Positions 1-7,909 of a DNA stretch of 11,318 nt are shown here, in pieces; positions within the stretch are counted from its first letter, which is position 1; each line of letters starts with the position of its first letter. The stretch is from contig JAEZSC010000062.1 of assembly GCA_023422005.1 (NCBI GenBank), positions 1 through 11,318 of the forward strand. Reading direction: 5' to 3'. Origin of the DNA: Bacillota bacterium (GTDB lineage Bacteria; Bacillota; Clostridia; Christensenellales; UMGS416). Under the pieces are notes generated by a model, which had not been told where the DNA came from, searched no databases, and worked only from the letters and a program-made list of their open reading frames with translations. A program made the position numbers and the translations under genes.

Positions 1-1714
1 CCTCGACCACGCGGCGGAAGTCGCCCTGGTGCTGGCTGGCGTCGGCACGGGCGGAAAGCCTGCCCTCCACCGCGGCTGCCGAGAGCATGTTGGCGTCGGC
101 GATGAGCCGGTTCACGGCGTCGATGCACGTGTTCAGGTTGTTCTTGATCTCGTTGAAGTCGCCGCGGTAGTCGTCGGTGATCTTGGCCGGGATGTCGCCC
201 TTGGAGATGCGGTCCACATAATTGGCGGCGACGTTCAGCGGCCCGACCACGGCGTCCAGCGTGGCGTTGACGCCCTCCACAACCTTTCGGAAATCACCCT
301 GGTGCCGCTCAGCGTTGGCGCGGGTGTCCAGTTGGCCTGCAACCGCGGCCTGGGAGAGACCGTTGATATCCTGCAGCACGCTGCGGATAGCCGCGAAACT
401 GCGATCCAAATTGCCCTTGATGGCAAGGAACAGCGCGTGCAGTTCCTCGGTATCCTTGTCCGGCGCGGCCACCTCCACAGCGCTGTCCATGCTGCCGCCT
501 GCCAGCTTTTCCAGGCTGACCATGAGTTTGGAAACCTCGGCCTTCTGATAGGCCGACTTCTTTTCCTCCAGTGCGGCGGCTGCTTTCACGCGGTCGAAAG
601 CGTACTCAACCTCATCCAGTATCGTGTTGACTCCCTGCAGCATCACGGCATACTGGCCCTGGAAACGCCCAACCTCACCGCGAAGGCGGAAGTTGCCCTC
701 AGCCGCGGCTGTGAGCAGCTTGTTGAACTCCTCGGTCAGGCTGTGCAGCGTATCGATGACGCTGGCCATGCTGTGGGCCAGCACATCCTTGTCGGAGCTG
801 ATGGCCACAGACACGTCGATGTTGCCGGCGGCGACGCTGCTCGCAACGTCTGCCTGCGCGCGGATTTTGTCCGCCATGATCTGGAAGGAGCGCATCAGAT
901 CGCCGATCTCGTCAGTCTGGCTGACGGCCACATTGATGTCGATATCCCCCATCGCCAGCCGGTCCGAAGCTGCGGTGAGCTTCTTTACTGGCCGGATGAT
1001 GATCCTGGCATAGAAGCGATAGGTCACGACCATGATGAGCGCCGTAAGCAGCAGCACCAGCGGCACCGTGATCAACGTGATGTTCTGCGTCATCTTGAGC
1101 ATCTGCTGCTGGCGCAGGCCGGCAGCCTCTGCCACCATCGTCAGATAGGTGCCGGTGCCCACCACAAGCTCGGTGTCGCCCAACTTGAGCGGCGCCGAGT
1201 AAGAGAGCTTCTCCTCATCCTTCTGCGACGCGGGGTTCAGCCACACATACTGCACAAACCCGCCGCCGTTTTTCGCCTGCCTGATGATCTCCTGAATGGG
1301 CCTGAAGCCGTTTTTCTCCAGGTTGAGAACGTTCTGCCCCTCCTGTGCCAGGTTATCCGGCGCCACCAGGTGGGTGCCGTCATACTGAAAAACAAAAAAG
1401 TATCCGGCGGTTGTATATTTCGTCTTGCGGATGTTGTCCAGTATTTTTTGAATGAGATCCTCCTCGGGCACAGCTCCCTTCTCCCTTTCATACTGGGCCT
1501 GGGACACCGAGATGATGGTCTGCGTGTTGAACTGGACTTGGCTTTTGACCTGCTTAAGCAGCGCTTCATCGGAGATTGTGGTCGATTGCGCGCTGACACC
1601 GCTGATCACATAAAGCATGATGCCAATCAAACCTGCACACAGCACCAGGCTGCTGGCCAGCGTCAGTGCCAGTATCTTTGCACGGATGCTGGTCTTCTTC
1701 TGTCTCTTAATCAT
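1..1714 (-). CDS. Methyl-accepting chemotaxis protein, sCache sensor with tandem HAMP-like repeats (C-terminus cut by window edge)
   Basis: Transmembrane chemoreceptor that senses a ligand outside the membrane and controls CheA through CheW. The first 571 residues are visible; the cytoplasmic signalling hairpin lies beyond base 1. A first membrane helix spans about residues 14-37 and a second about 213-235. The domain between them has sCache_2-type hallmarks: GYFFVF from residue 104, NGGGFVQYVW, KLSYSAPL and GTGTYL at 186-191. A HAMP domain follows (about 231-285, with TDEIGDLM). Repeated HAMP-like units come next, with GVN(A/T)xLDxV landmarks at 361 and 481 and a third copy entering at the edge. 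The start ATG at 1712-1714 has the Shine-Dalgarno AGGGGG nearby. It follows the cheW terminator, so it is probably a separate unit. sCache_2 receptors often bind small organic acids; the ligand here is unknown. Confidence 0.93.
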   Translation of the reverse strand, partial: MIKRQKKTSIRAKILALTLASSLVLCAGLIGIMLYVISGVSAQSTTISDEALLKQVKSQVQFNTQTIISVSQAQYEREKGAVPEEDLIQKILDNIRKTKYTTAGYFFVFQYDGTHLVAPDNLAQEGQNVLNLEKNGFRPIQEIIRQAKNGGGFVQYVWLNPASQKDEEKLSYSAPLKLGDTELVVGTGTYLTMVAEAAGLRQQQMLKMTQNITLITVPLVLLLTALIMVVTYRFYARIIIRPVKKLTAASDRLAMGDIDINVAVSQTDEIGDLMRSFQIMADKIRAQADVASSVAAGNIDVSVAISSDKDVLAHSMASVIDTLHSLTEEFNKLLTAAAEGNFRLRGEVGRFQGQYAVMLQGVNTILDEVEYAFDRVKAAAALEEKKSAYQKAEVSKLMVSLEKLAGGSMDSAVEVAAPDKDTEELHALFLAIKGNLDRSFAAIRSVLQDINGLSQAAVAGQLDTRANAERHQGDFRKVVEGVNATLDAVVGPLNVAANYVDRISKGDIPAKITDDYRGDFNEIKNNLNTCIDAVNRLIADANMLSAAAVEGRLSARADASQHQGDFRRVVE

Positions 1715-1826
1715 CTACTCGTCCCCCTGTGGTTCTCTCATAATCTCGCCTCTATGCACTGTCCGTTGCATCGGCATGGCGATGGTTGGCCGCACAATAC
1801 TCTGGCGAACTTATTTCAGTTATATT

Positions 1827-1856
1827 TTTATAAGCATTTATTCATATCTTAAACAA
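1827..1856 (-). promoter_or_regulatory. Candidate sigma-A-type promoter for the chemoreceptor gene
   Basis: On the minus strand TTGTTT (1851-1856) is followed after 18 bases by TATAAA (1827-1832), in an AT-rich patch unlike the surrounding GC-rich DNA. The -35 hexamer lies inside the T-rich tail of the cheW terminator. The spacing is one base longer than ideal and TTGTTT is an imperfect -35, so the call is tentative. The 191-base gap 1715-1905 holds this candidate, the terminator and the receptor's ribosome binding site, and nothing else I can identify. Confidence 0.4.
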
Positions 1857-1881
1857 AAGAAATGGCGTTAATCAACGCCAT
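1851..1881 (-). terminator. Rho-independent terminator closing the fliD-che cluster
   Basis: A perfect 8-bp inverted repeat (ATGGCGTT at 1874-1881 on the minus strand, loop GATT, AACGCCAT at 1862-1869) is followed immediately by TTCTTTTGTTT. It lies 24 bases after the cheW stop codon, the expected place to end the cluster. Confidence 0.85.
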
Positions 1882-1905
1882 AAAAGCAGTCCCTTCTTGC
1901 CTGGT

Positions 1906-2391
1906 TCAGCCGATTCCCTCCACCACCGCAAACTCACCCTCATTGAACAAACGTTCGCAATCCAGCAGCAGCTTCACATCGCTGCCCACCTTGCCCACGC
2001 CCTTGATGTAACGGTTCTGGGAACCGCTGGAATACTGCGGCGGCGGTGCGATGTCCTCGTCGGCGATCGTCAGCACTTCAGCCACGTTGTCCACGATGAG
2101 GCCCACGGATACATCCTTGATGTCTACGATAATGATGCACGTGCGGTCATCATAGGCGATGGGTGTTTTCTTGAATTTCAGGCGCATGTCGATGACGGGG
2201 AGTATCTTTCCGCGCAGGTTGATGACGCCCTTGACGAATTCCGGCGTCTCGGGAATCGGCGTGATGGGCAAAACGCCTACGATCTGCGTGACGTGGCGAA
2301 TCTCCAGGCCGAACACCTCGCTGCCCAGCGCAAAGGTTAAAAAACGGCCGTGTTGAGTGTCCTCTTCCATGAGCGTGTCTCGAAGTTCCAT
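1906..2391 (-). CDS. cheW: CheW, chemotaxis coupling protein
   Basis: Cytoplasmic adaptor that links CheA to chemoreceptors in the receptor array. The 161-residue protein is a single CheW-like domain. It shows the expected FLTFALGSEVFGLEI strand near residues 17-31, the PITPIPETPEFVKGVINLRG core (GVINLRG at 55-61) and PVIDMR at 65-70. The first in-frame ATG is weakly supported by AGG bases about nine upstream; a second ATG at residue 8 would also leave the domain intact. It is 43 bases downstream of cheA and is the last gene before a clear terminator. Length and motifs are normal for the family. Confidence 0.97.
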   Translation of the reverse strand: MELRDTLMEEDTQHGRFLTFALGSEVFGLEIRHVTQIVGVLPITPIPETPEFVKGVINLRGKILPVIDMRLKFKKTPIAYDDRTCIIIVDIKDVSVGLIVDNVAEVLTIADEDIAPPPQYSSGSQNRYIKGVGKVGSDVKLLLDCERLFNEGEFAVVEGIG

Positions 2392-2434
2392 TGCTCGCGC
2401 CTGCCTTTCCTTGGTTGGGGAGTATGTTGTTGTG

Positions 2435-4579
2435 CTAAATCAACACGCGTTGCATCTGAGCGACATCCAGGATCAGGCTGATGCTGCCGTCGCCCAGTAT
2501 TGTGCAGCCCGCGATACCCGCCTTGGCCTTGATGCCAAAGCGCATCAGGTAGTAGGGCAGCGGTTTCACGACGACTTGCTGCTCGCCCAGCAATTTATCG
2601 GCAAACAGGCAGAAGCTCTTGCCGTCGTTCTCGATCAGCAGCACGATGCCGTTTTCAAAATCGGTAACCGCGTTCTCCACGCGGTAGATCTCATGCAGGC
2701 GGAGCACCGGCACAACGCTTCCGCGCACCAGGATCATGTCATGGCCGTCGGGATCGCGCACAACGTTGCTGGCCTCGGCACGGAAAGATTCCCGGATGGA
2801 GACCGTGGGTACTGTGTAGGTGGTCTTGCCTACGGAGAACAGCATGCCGTCCACGATGGCCAGCGTCAGCGGTATCTTGATCGTCACTGTGGTGCCGTGG
2901 CCCTCTACGCTGTCCAGCGTCACGGTGCCGCCCACTTTCTCGATGTTGCGCTTGACGACATCCATGCCTACGCCGCGGCCGGAGAACTCGGTGACTGCCT
3001 CCTTGGTGGAAAAGCCGGGCAGCAGCACCAGTCCATAGATATCGCGGTCGGTAAGCTCGCTCTCGGACTTGGTCAGCAAGCCGTTTTCGCGGGCCTTAAT
3101 GATGATCTTATCTTTGTTGAGACCGCGGCCATCGTCGCGGATCGTGATGAGCACGTCTCCGCCGGTATTCACAGCCTCCAGCGCCACACGGCCACACTCG
3201 GGTTTGCCGGCGGCGATGCGCTGCTCGCGGGTCTCAATTCCATGATCCATGGCGTTGCGGATCAGATGCATCAGCGGATCGCTCAGATTGTCTATGATGT
3301 TCTTGTCGACTTCGGTATCCTCACCGGCGATGGTCAACTCCGCTTCCTTGTCCAGCTTCTTGCTCATGTCGCGCACGATGCGCGTCATCTTGTGGAACGT
3401 GTTGGCCACGGGGACCATGCGCACCGACATGACCAAATCCTGCAACTCGTCGGTCAACGTGCGCAACTGCCTGGCTGCCTTATGGAAGTTATCCAACTGC
3501 AGACCGCTCAGGTCCGGGTTGCGCGTAACCATGGCCTCGGTGATGACAATCTCACCCACCAGATCCATGAGGCTGTCAAGCTTGGCGATGTTGACGTTGA
3601 TCTGGCTCTGCTTGACCGAGCGCAGCAGCGTGTCGCGCTCCTCCTGAGCGGCGGCCTTGGCGGTCGGCGCATCCTCCGCCGGCGCGCTCGCCACGGCGGT
3701 CTCAGGCGGCGCCTGCACCGCCGGCTGCGGCGCGGCCTCGGCTGCCTGTACCGGCTGCGGCGGCAACGTTGCTGCGGCGGGCTGTCCTTCCGGGGCGCCT
3801 TCACTCAGTGTGAAGTGCTTAACGAACATCGTCTCGTCAAACATGCGCTCGATGCGCAGCCTGTCCTCGGCTGTCGTAAACTGCAGAGCGAAGCCGTTCT
3901 GGGCGATCATCTGAGAGGTATCCTCATCCTCCAGGATGCCGGCAGGCTGATAGGCCAACTCCACGCAGATGTCTTTCAGGTTGTGCACCAGACCGAAGGC
4001 GCGGATGTTCTCCATCTGGCAATTTTCCTCGAAGAACACCTGGGCACGATAACTCCTGATGGCGTCGTGGGCTTCAGCGGCCGCCTGGGGCTGGGCCGCA
4101 ACCTGGGCGGATGGGCTCTGCTCGGGCGCCGAGGCGGCCGGGGCCGGCGCAGCCGCCGCAACGGGCGCGTCGGGAGCTTTCAACTGCCGCAGGTAGGCGC
4201 GGATACGGGCGGTCAGCTCATCGGTGCTGCCATCGGAGGGTTGATTGTCGTTGATCTTGGCAATCTCACCCTTGATGAAATCCGATGTCTGAAGCACGAT
4301 GTCGGCTACCTCGGTGAAGTTCAGGTGAGCGGGCTTGTTCTCCCGAATGAAATAGAACATGTCCTCCACGGCGTGGGTCACGCCGGCGATGTTCTCATAC
4401 ATCATCATGGCGGAGGAGCCCTTGATCGTGTGCATGGCCCGGAAAATTTCGTTGATGCTTTCGACGCTCAGCGCGTTTCCCTTTTCGCATGAGAGCATCG
4501 TCTGCTCAATCTGCTCAAGCAACTGGCTGGTCTCGAATATAAACATATCCAGAAGGGGTTCACGGAAAGAATCCGCCAT
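2435..4579 (-). CDS. cheA: CheA, chemotaxis sensor histidine kinase
   Basis: Autophosphorylating kinase of the chemotaxis array; it passes phosphate to CheY. The 714 residues show the full P1-P5 order. P1 (Hpt) has the phosphorylated histidine at H50 in MHTIKGSSAMM. P2, the CheY-docking domain, covers about 171-260. P3 dimerisation begins near INVNIAKLDSLMDLVGEI. The P4 ATPase has an N box (HLIRNAMDHGIE), a G1 box (DDGRGL) and a G2 box (FSGRGVGMDVV). P5 is a CheW-like domain reaching the C-terminus. Ala/Pro-rich linkers at about 134-170 and 260-315 account for its being somewhat longer than many CheA proteins. The start has GGAGG eight bases upstream. All catalytic motifs are intact. It sits between cheY and cheW, so the three core relay genes are contiguous. 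Confidence 0.98.
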   Translation of the reverse strand: MADSFREPLLDMFIFETSQLLEQIEQTMLSCEKGNALSVESINEIFRAMHTIKGSSAMMMYENIAGVTHAVEDMFYFIRENKPAHLNFTEVADIVLQTSDFIKGEIAKINDNQPSDGSTDELTARIRAYLRQLKAPDAPVAAAAPAPAASAPEQSPSAQVAAQPQAAAEAHDAIRSYRAQVFFEENCQMENIRAFGLVHNLKDICVELAYQPAGILEDEDTSQMIAQNGFALQFTTAEDRLRIERMFDETMFVKHFTLSEGAPEGQPAAATLPPQPVQAAEAAPQPAVQAPPETAVASAPAEDAPTAKAAAQEERDTLLRSVKQSQINVNIAKLDSLMDLVGEIVITEAMVTRNPDLSGLQLDNFHKAARQLRTLTDELQDLVMSVRMVPVANTFHKMTRIVRDMSKKLDKEAELTIAGEDTEVDKNIIDNLSDPLMHLIRNAMDHGIETREQRIAAGKPECGRVALEAVNTGGDVLITIRDDGRGLNKDKIIIKARENGLLTKSESELTDRDIYGLVLLPGFSTKEAVTEFSGRGVGMDVVKRNIEKVGGTVTLDSVEGHGTTVTIKIPLTLAIVDGMLFSVGKTTYTVPTVSIRESFRAEASNVVRDPDGHDMILVRGSVVPVLRLHEIYRVENAVTDFENGIVLLIENDGKSFCLFADKLLGEQQVVVKPLPYYLMRFGIKAKAGIAGCTILGDGSISLILDVAQMQRVLI

Positions 4580-4681
4580 GATGAAACCTCCGGTTGGTTG
4601 CGCTTACGGTCATAGAAGGAACAGCCCACACAAAGACGCCTCGATATCGCGGCGCCGGCAAGCAGTACGAGCAAAAAACGG

Positions 4682-5035
4682 TTATAGTTTTGAGAGAGCG
4701 CCGATCACGGTATCTTCCTTGAAGGGCTTCACGACAAAGCCCTTGGCGCCAAGCAGCACGGCGTCCTTTACCATGGCCTGCTGTCCCATGGCGCTGAGCA
4801 TGACGACATTGGCGCCAGGGTCCATCGTGCGAATGCTCTTGAGCGCCGCCAACCCGTCCATTTCCGGCATCGTGATATCCATCGTGACGATGTTGGGCCG
4901 CAGCTCCGCATATTTCTGTATGGCAACCAAGCCGTTCTCCGCTTCGCCGACAACGCTGTAGCCATTTTTCTCTAACATGTTTTTAATCGACAGGCGCATA
5001 AATGCCGCGTCATCTACGATCAAAACAGTTTTCAC
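4682..5035 (-). CDS. cheY: CheY, chemotaxis response regulator (GTG start)
   Basis: Single-domain receiver that carries phosphate from CheA to the flagellar switch. With the chosen start it has 117 residues and begins MKTVLIVDDAAFM. The active site is complete: acidic pair D8/D9, phosphoacceptor D53 in VTMDITMPEMDG, S81 in LSAMG and K103 in VVKPF. DDAAFM, the DITMPEMDG block and SAMGQQ closely resemble Bacillus CheY from memory. The start is a GTG at 5033-5035 with AGGAGG eight bases upstream. An in-frame GTG at 5053 would add six residues, but it would overlap that Shine-Dalgarno and lacks its own. There is no output domain, so it is a CheY and not a transcriptional regulator. Confidence 0.96.
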   Translation of the reverse strand: MKTVLIVDDAAFMRLSIKNMLEKNGYSVVGEAENGLVAIQKYAELRPNIVTMDITMPEMDGLAALKSIRTMDPGANVVMLSAMGQQAMVKDAVLLGAKGFVVKPFKEDTVIGALSKL

Positions 5036-5074
5036 AAGTCCATCCTCCTGCACCCTGGTTCCTATCCTTGGGTT

Positions 5075-5527
5075 TTATATCAGCATATCGACCAGCAAAC
5101 CTCTGATGACACCCAGTTGAGCCAGGATATCCAGGTTGTCCTTCTGATCGCTGAGCACTGTAGAAGTGAGCTTTTCCAGCTCGGTGTTAACCTTGCGAAC
5201 GACCGAATACTCTTTGAAGCGCCCTCTGGCGTCGAACAGGCTGTCTCGGTCGCTGGCATATGTGCTGTTCATCGCCTCGTTCAGGAAATCCGCCACCATC
5301 TGGCGGTACTTCTTGAGCTCCGACACATCCATCCGTGAAGCCAGCAGCTCGCCCTGATCATTGACCTTCTGAAGCATAGCCTGCAGCCTGTCCTCGCTTT
5401 GCGCTCTGGCCGAGGTCTGCAAAGCGTCGCGAAAAGGCGACGGGGCATCCGCGGAAGATCGCCGGGCCACGCCGGGCGGTGATTGCGCCAGATCGGGAAT
5501 CTTGGGACGGTCGTCGGTCACTTTCAT
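5075..5527 (-). CDS. yaaR: YaaR family (DUF327) protein
   Basis: A 150-residue soluble protein of the YaaR/DUF327 family, common in Bacillota; its molecular role is not established. After a Pro/Ser-rich, probably disordered first 35 residues come family-like blocks: DVSELKKYRQMVADFLNEA, then VVRKVNTELEKL, then a C-terminal LDILAQLGVIRGLLVDML. The fold looks helical, with no signal peptide or membrane segment. It starts six bases after the fliT-like gene ends and is followed by cheY after about 40 bases, so it is embedded in a flagellar-chemotaxis cluster. That placement suggests a motility-linked job here, but this is inference. Length matches the roughly 145-residue Bacillus member. Confidence 0.85.
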   Translation of the reverse strand: MKVTDDRPKIPDLAQSPPGVARRSSADAPSPFRDALQTSARAQSEDRLQAMLQKVNDQGELLASRMDVSELKKYRQMVADFLNEAMNSTYASDRDSLFDARGRFKEYSVVRKVNTELEKLTSTVLSDQKDNLDILAQLGVIRGLLVDMLI

Positions 5528-5533
5528 GCTCGG

Positions 5534-5923
5534 CTACCCTTCCCTGTCTACAAATTTGCTTCCGGCGGTCGTCGGTCCGTAGGCCATCAGGCTGCGCTCG
5601 CGGTTGACGCCGCGGATCTGCGTGGTAAAACCGGTTTTGGCCTGCTCGGCCAACGCGGTGTTGCGCCGGTCGGCCTCCATGAGCGCCTGCAGCGTTCGGG
5701 CAATTTCGGCACGCAGAGATTCTTCTCCGTCCTGAGCCGTTAGGTCCTCGATCTGTCGATCGATGTCGTTCACACGTTCTATATACCCGGATTTTTGCTC
5801 TATACACACAGCAAGAGCGTCCAGGTCGTTGTTTTGCAACAAATTTCCCATACGCTCTGTCTCTTCAGCCATTTTCCTGAGCAATTCCAGCTTCTGTGTC
5901 AGCAGTTGCACGCGTCCCGCCAT
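5534..5923 (-). CDS. fliT: FliT-like (or FlgN-like) flagellar export chaperone
   Basis: A 129-residue, highly charged, almost entirely helical protein. Heptad-like leucines (QLLTQKLELLRKMAEETERM at residues 6-25) and the IERVNDIDRQIEDL stretch suggest an antiparallel helical hairpin. This matches the small export chaperones FliT and FlgN, which hold cap or hook-junction proteins before export. Recognition rests mainly on size, helix pattern and position directly after fliS and fliD, not on a strong signature, so FlgN-like or an unrelated coiled coil remains possible. The ATG is 10 bases after the fliS stop, and its GAGG Shine-Dalgarno overlaps that stop, suggesting translational coupling. The C-terminal 30 residues (from about RGVNRERS) look unstructured. 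Confidence 0.65.
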   Translation of the reverse strand: MAGRVQLLTQKLELLRKMAEETERMGNLLQNNDLDALAVCIEQKSGYIERVNDIDRQIEDLTAQDGEESLRAEIARTLQALMEADRRNTALAEQAKTGFTTQIRGVNRERSLMAYGPTTAGSKFVDREG

Positions 5924-5933
5924 GGACTTAACC

Positions 5934-6323
5934 TCATTTCACGACCGCAGCGGCCTTCTGTATCTGTATGGCCTGCTGCCACGTGTCGCGCAGTTCGGCC
6001 ATCATGTCCAGCACGGGCTCCAGCGGCGCGGCATCCTTGCTGATGTTGGCCGCTACCAGCTGGTCCTGAAAGAACTCATACAGCGCCATCAGTTGCGGTG
6101 CAACCTCATACTGCATGTCCAGACCGTTCATCAGCTCACCGATGATGTTCTGCGCTTTGATAAGCGCGTTGCTGCTCTCCTGGATGGAGTGCTCCCCCAG
6201 GAAGAGGCGGGCAAGCTTCAGCTGCTTGATACAACCGTCATAAAGCAGCAGCAACAGATCCCCCCGGTTGGCCGAGAGGACCTCCTGCTGGCGATAGACT
6301 TCATAGGGATTGGCCGTCATCAT
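5934..6323 (-). CDS. fliS: FliS, flagellin export chaperone
   Basis: Cytoplasmic chaperone that binds the C-terminus of flagellin, keeps it unpolymerised and delivers it to the flagellar export gate. The 129-residue helical protein shows the family pattern: an N-terminal NPYEVYRQQEVLSAN, then LLLLLYDGCIKQLKLA, ALIKAQNIIGELMNGLDM and LYEFFQDQLVAANI. I chose the ATG at 6321-6323 because AGGAG lies eight bases upstream. An ATG two codons earlier (6329) is too close to that Shine-Dalgarno, and one a codon later (6320) is also possible. It starts about 23 bases after fliD. The usual partner, flagellin, is encoded three kilobases upstream in the same window. Confidence 0.95.
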   Translation of the reverse strand: MMTANPYEVYRQQEVLSANRGDLLLLLYDGCIKQLKLARLFLGEHSIQESSNALIKAQNIIGELMNGLDMQYEVAPQLMALYEFFQDQLVAANISKDAAPLEPVLDMMAELRDTWQQAIQIQKAAAVVK

Positions 6324-6346
6324 ATTCATTTCTCCTTATGCCACGA

Positions 6347-7882
6347 TCAATAGGAGGAGTTGTTGGCGCTGAACTGCTGGGCCAGCCAGGCGCTCTGGGA
6401 GTTCATCCTCTGCATGGCTGCCTCCAGCGCGTCGAACTGCTTCCAATAGCGCTCTTCCCTCTGGGTGAGGCGATCCGTCATACTGATGATGCTGTCCTCC
6501 AGATCGTCGATGGCTTCATCGGCGTTGACCGAGCGCGTAACCGTGTAATCGCTGAGGTAGTTGTTGAACATCGTCTGAATCCGGGTGGCCAACCCACTCT
6601 GGGTATATTTTGTGGCCCTGTCCGTGGACGTGGACGAGGCTGTGAACACATCAGCGACCTGGTCGGGGTTATCGGCCAGCGCCTTGCGCAGCACGGCTTC
6701 GTTCAGTTCGATCTTGCCCCGGTCGCTGTAGTTGGCGCTGGTGGTCAGGCCGATGGAGGCAGCGTTGATGCCGGCGCTGCTGACCTTGTCAAAGAAAGCT
6801 GCGCGCATGTCGCCCAAAAGGCTCGCGATGCTGCTATCGTTGCGCAGAAGGCCGGATTTGGCCTTTTCTTCCCACTTTGCGATCTGGTCATCATCCATGG
6901 CGTCCCGCTGCTCATCGGTCAGCGGCGTGTACTCGCGGTAGACCTTCTCGTTGATCTTTTCATTGAGTTTGCCGATCAGCGTGTTATAAGAATCCACGAA
7001 GGACTTGATCCTGGTTACGGCACCGTCGATATCCTGGGCCACCGAGTAGTTGATGGGCGTGGCCGACGGTTCAGACAGGCTGAAGTTCATGCCGTCGATG
7101 GTGAAGTTGTTGGTCTTCTGCGTCACCGAGATGCCGTCGATGGACAGCACTGCGTTGGTGCCGTTCGTATGGGTGCCGGTGCTCATGCCGATGGCAGCGA
7201 AGAAATTGCCCTCGGTATCGGCCATGGTCAGGGTGGAATCGCTGCCGGTGGTCTTGCTGCGCAGCGTGAACTTGCCGGTCAGCGAGCTGTAGGTCATCGC
7301 CACGTTGGCATCGGTGTCGCCGTTGACGCGGTTGAGCACCGTCTGCAGCGTGTCGGTGCTTTGGAAACTGAACGTGGAACCGTTGATCGTAAAGCTCAGC
7401 GCCCCATCGGAGAAATCCAGCGGCGTGTTGAGCGCCAGCGCGCCCAGCGACGTGTTGCCGGTGAGGCCCATGGAACTGACCTGCGCGGCGCTGGCCGCAT
7501 TGGCGCCCGTGGCGATGCTGGTGATGGAATCTATGACATGGCTGGCGGCGTAGGCATTCCTATCGGCGGTGATGGTCGCGGCACTGGTGGTTGTTTTCAT
7601 CGTGACCTTGTTGGCCTTGATATTGTCCGCCGAGAGCATGTAGTTGTCTCGCTTGAGGATGCTCAGGAAGTCGTCACGAAACGTGCGCAGCAGATTGTTA
7701 ACCTCGAGATTGGCAGCCTTCTGCCACTCGAGTCTGGTTTTCTTCTGATTGAGCTTGTCCAGCGGGATGCGCTCGGCCCGCATCAGCTGTTCGACCATGG
7801 ACGTGGTGTCCAGGCCGGTGGCCAGGCCGGTCATGCGCATTGTCGTGCTGGTCAGCAAGGGGGAAAGCGGTGAACTCGCCAT
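6347..7882 (-). CDS. fliD: FliD, flagellar filament cap protein (hook-associated protein 2)
   Basis: Secreted protein that caps the growing filament and folds incoming flagellin into place. The 511 residues have the typical FliD layout. The N-terminal domain has MRMTGLATGLDTTSMVEQLM at 15-34 followed by a helical segment. The middle is Ser/Thr/Asn-rich beta domains, including a hook-IN-like stretch around SFTINGSTFSFQSTDTLQTV. The C-terminal domain has GAVTRIKSFVDSYNTLIGKL, SSIASLLGDMRAAF and a final coiled coil (IDDLEDSIISMTDRLTQREE). There is no Sec signal, as expected for type III flagellar export. The ATG has AAAGGAG eight bases upstream. It lies 27 bases downstream of the NlpC/P60 gene and just ahead of fliS. 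Confidence 0.96.
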   Translation of the reverse strand: MASSPLSPLLTSTTMRMTGLATGLDTTSMVEQLMRAERIPLDKLNQKKTRLEWQKAANLEVNNLLRTFRDDFLSILKRDNYMLSADNIKANKVTMKTTTSAATITADRNAYAASHVIDSITSIATGANAASAAQVSSMGLTGNTSLGALALNTPLDFSDGALSFTINGSTFSFQSTDTLQTVLNRVNGDTDANVAMTYSSLTGKFTLRSKTTGSDSTLTMADTEGNFFAAIGMSTGTHTNGTNAVLSIDGISVTQKTNNFTIDGMNFSLSEPSATPINYSVAQDIDGAVTRIKSFVDSYNTLIGKLNEKINEKVYREYTPLTDEQRDAMDDDQIAKWEEKAKSGLLRNDSSIASLLGDMRAAFFDKVSSAGINAASIGLTTSANYSDRGKIELNEAVLRKALADNPDQVADVFTASSTSTDRATKYTQSGLATRIQTMFNNYLSDYTVTRSVNADEAIDDLEDSIISMTDRLTQREERYWKQFDALEAAMQRMNSQSAWLAQQFSANNSSY

Positions 7883-7909
7883 GGGGATCGCTCCTTTCGC
7901 AGCGGGCCG

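Noticed and set aside
1764..1782. GCCGATGC before the receptor gene as a sigma-28 -10 element.
   Set aside because: No TAAA or TTAA occurs at the required 15-base spacing upstream, and the core CGATAT is not complete.
29..4492. Very long plus-strand open frames (607 residues opposite the receptor, 711 residues opposite cheA).
   Set aside because: They lie exactly antisense to genes with clear family motifs, give His/Gln/Val-rich sequences with no recognisable domain, and arise because GC-rich codon use rarely places stop triplets in the opposite frame.
4635..4660. CCGCGATATCG between cheY and cheA as a flagellar promoter.
   Set aside because: It contains CGATAT but there is no TTAA-like element at the right distance; the match looks like chance.
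4468..4674. A 68-residue minus-strand frame spanning the cheA start.
   Set aside because: It overlaps the well-supported N-terminus of cheA, including the phosphorylated His region, in another frame and has no convincing ribosome binding site.
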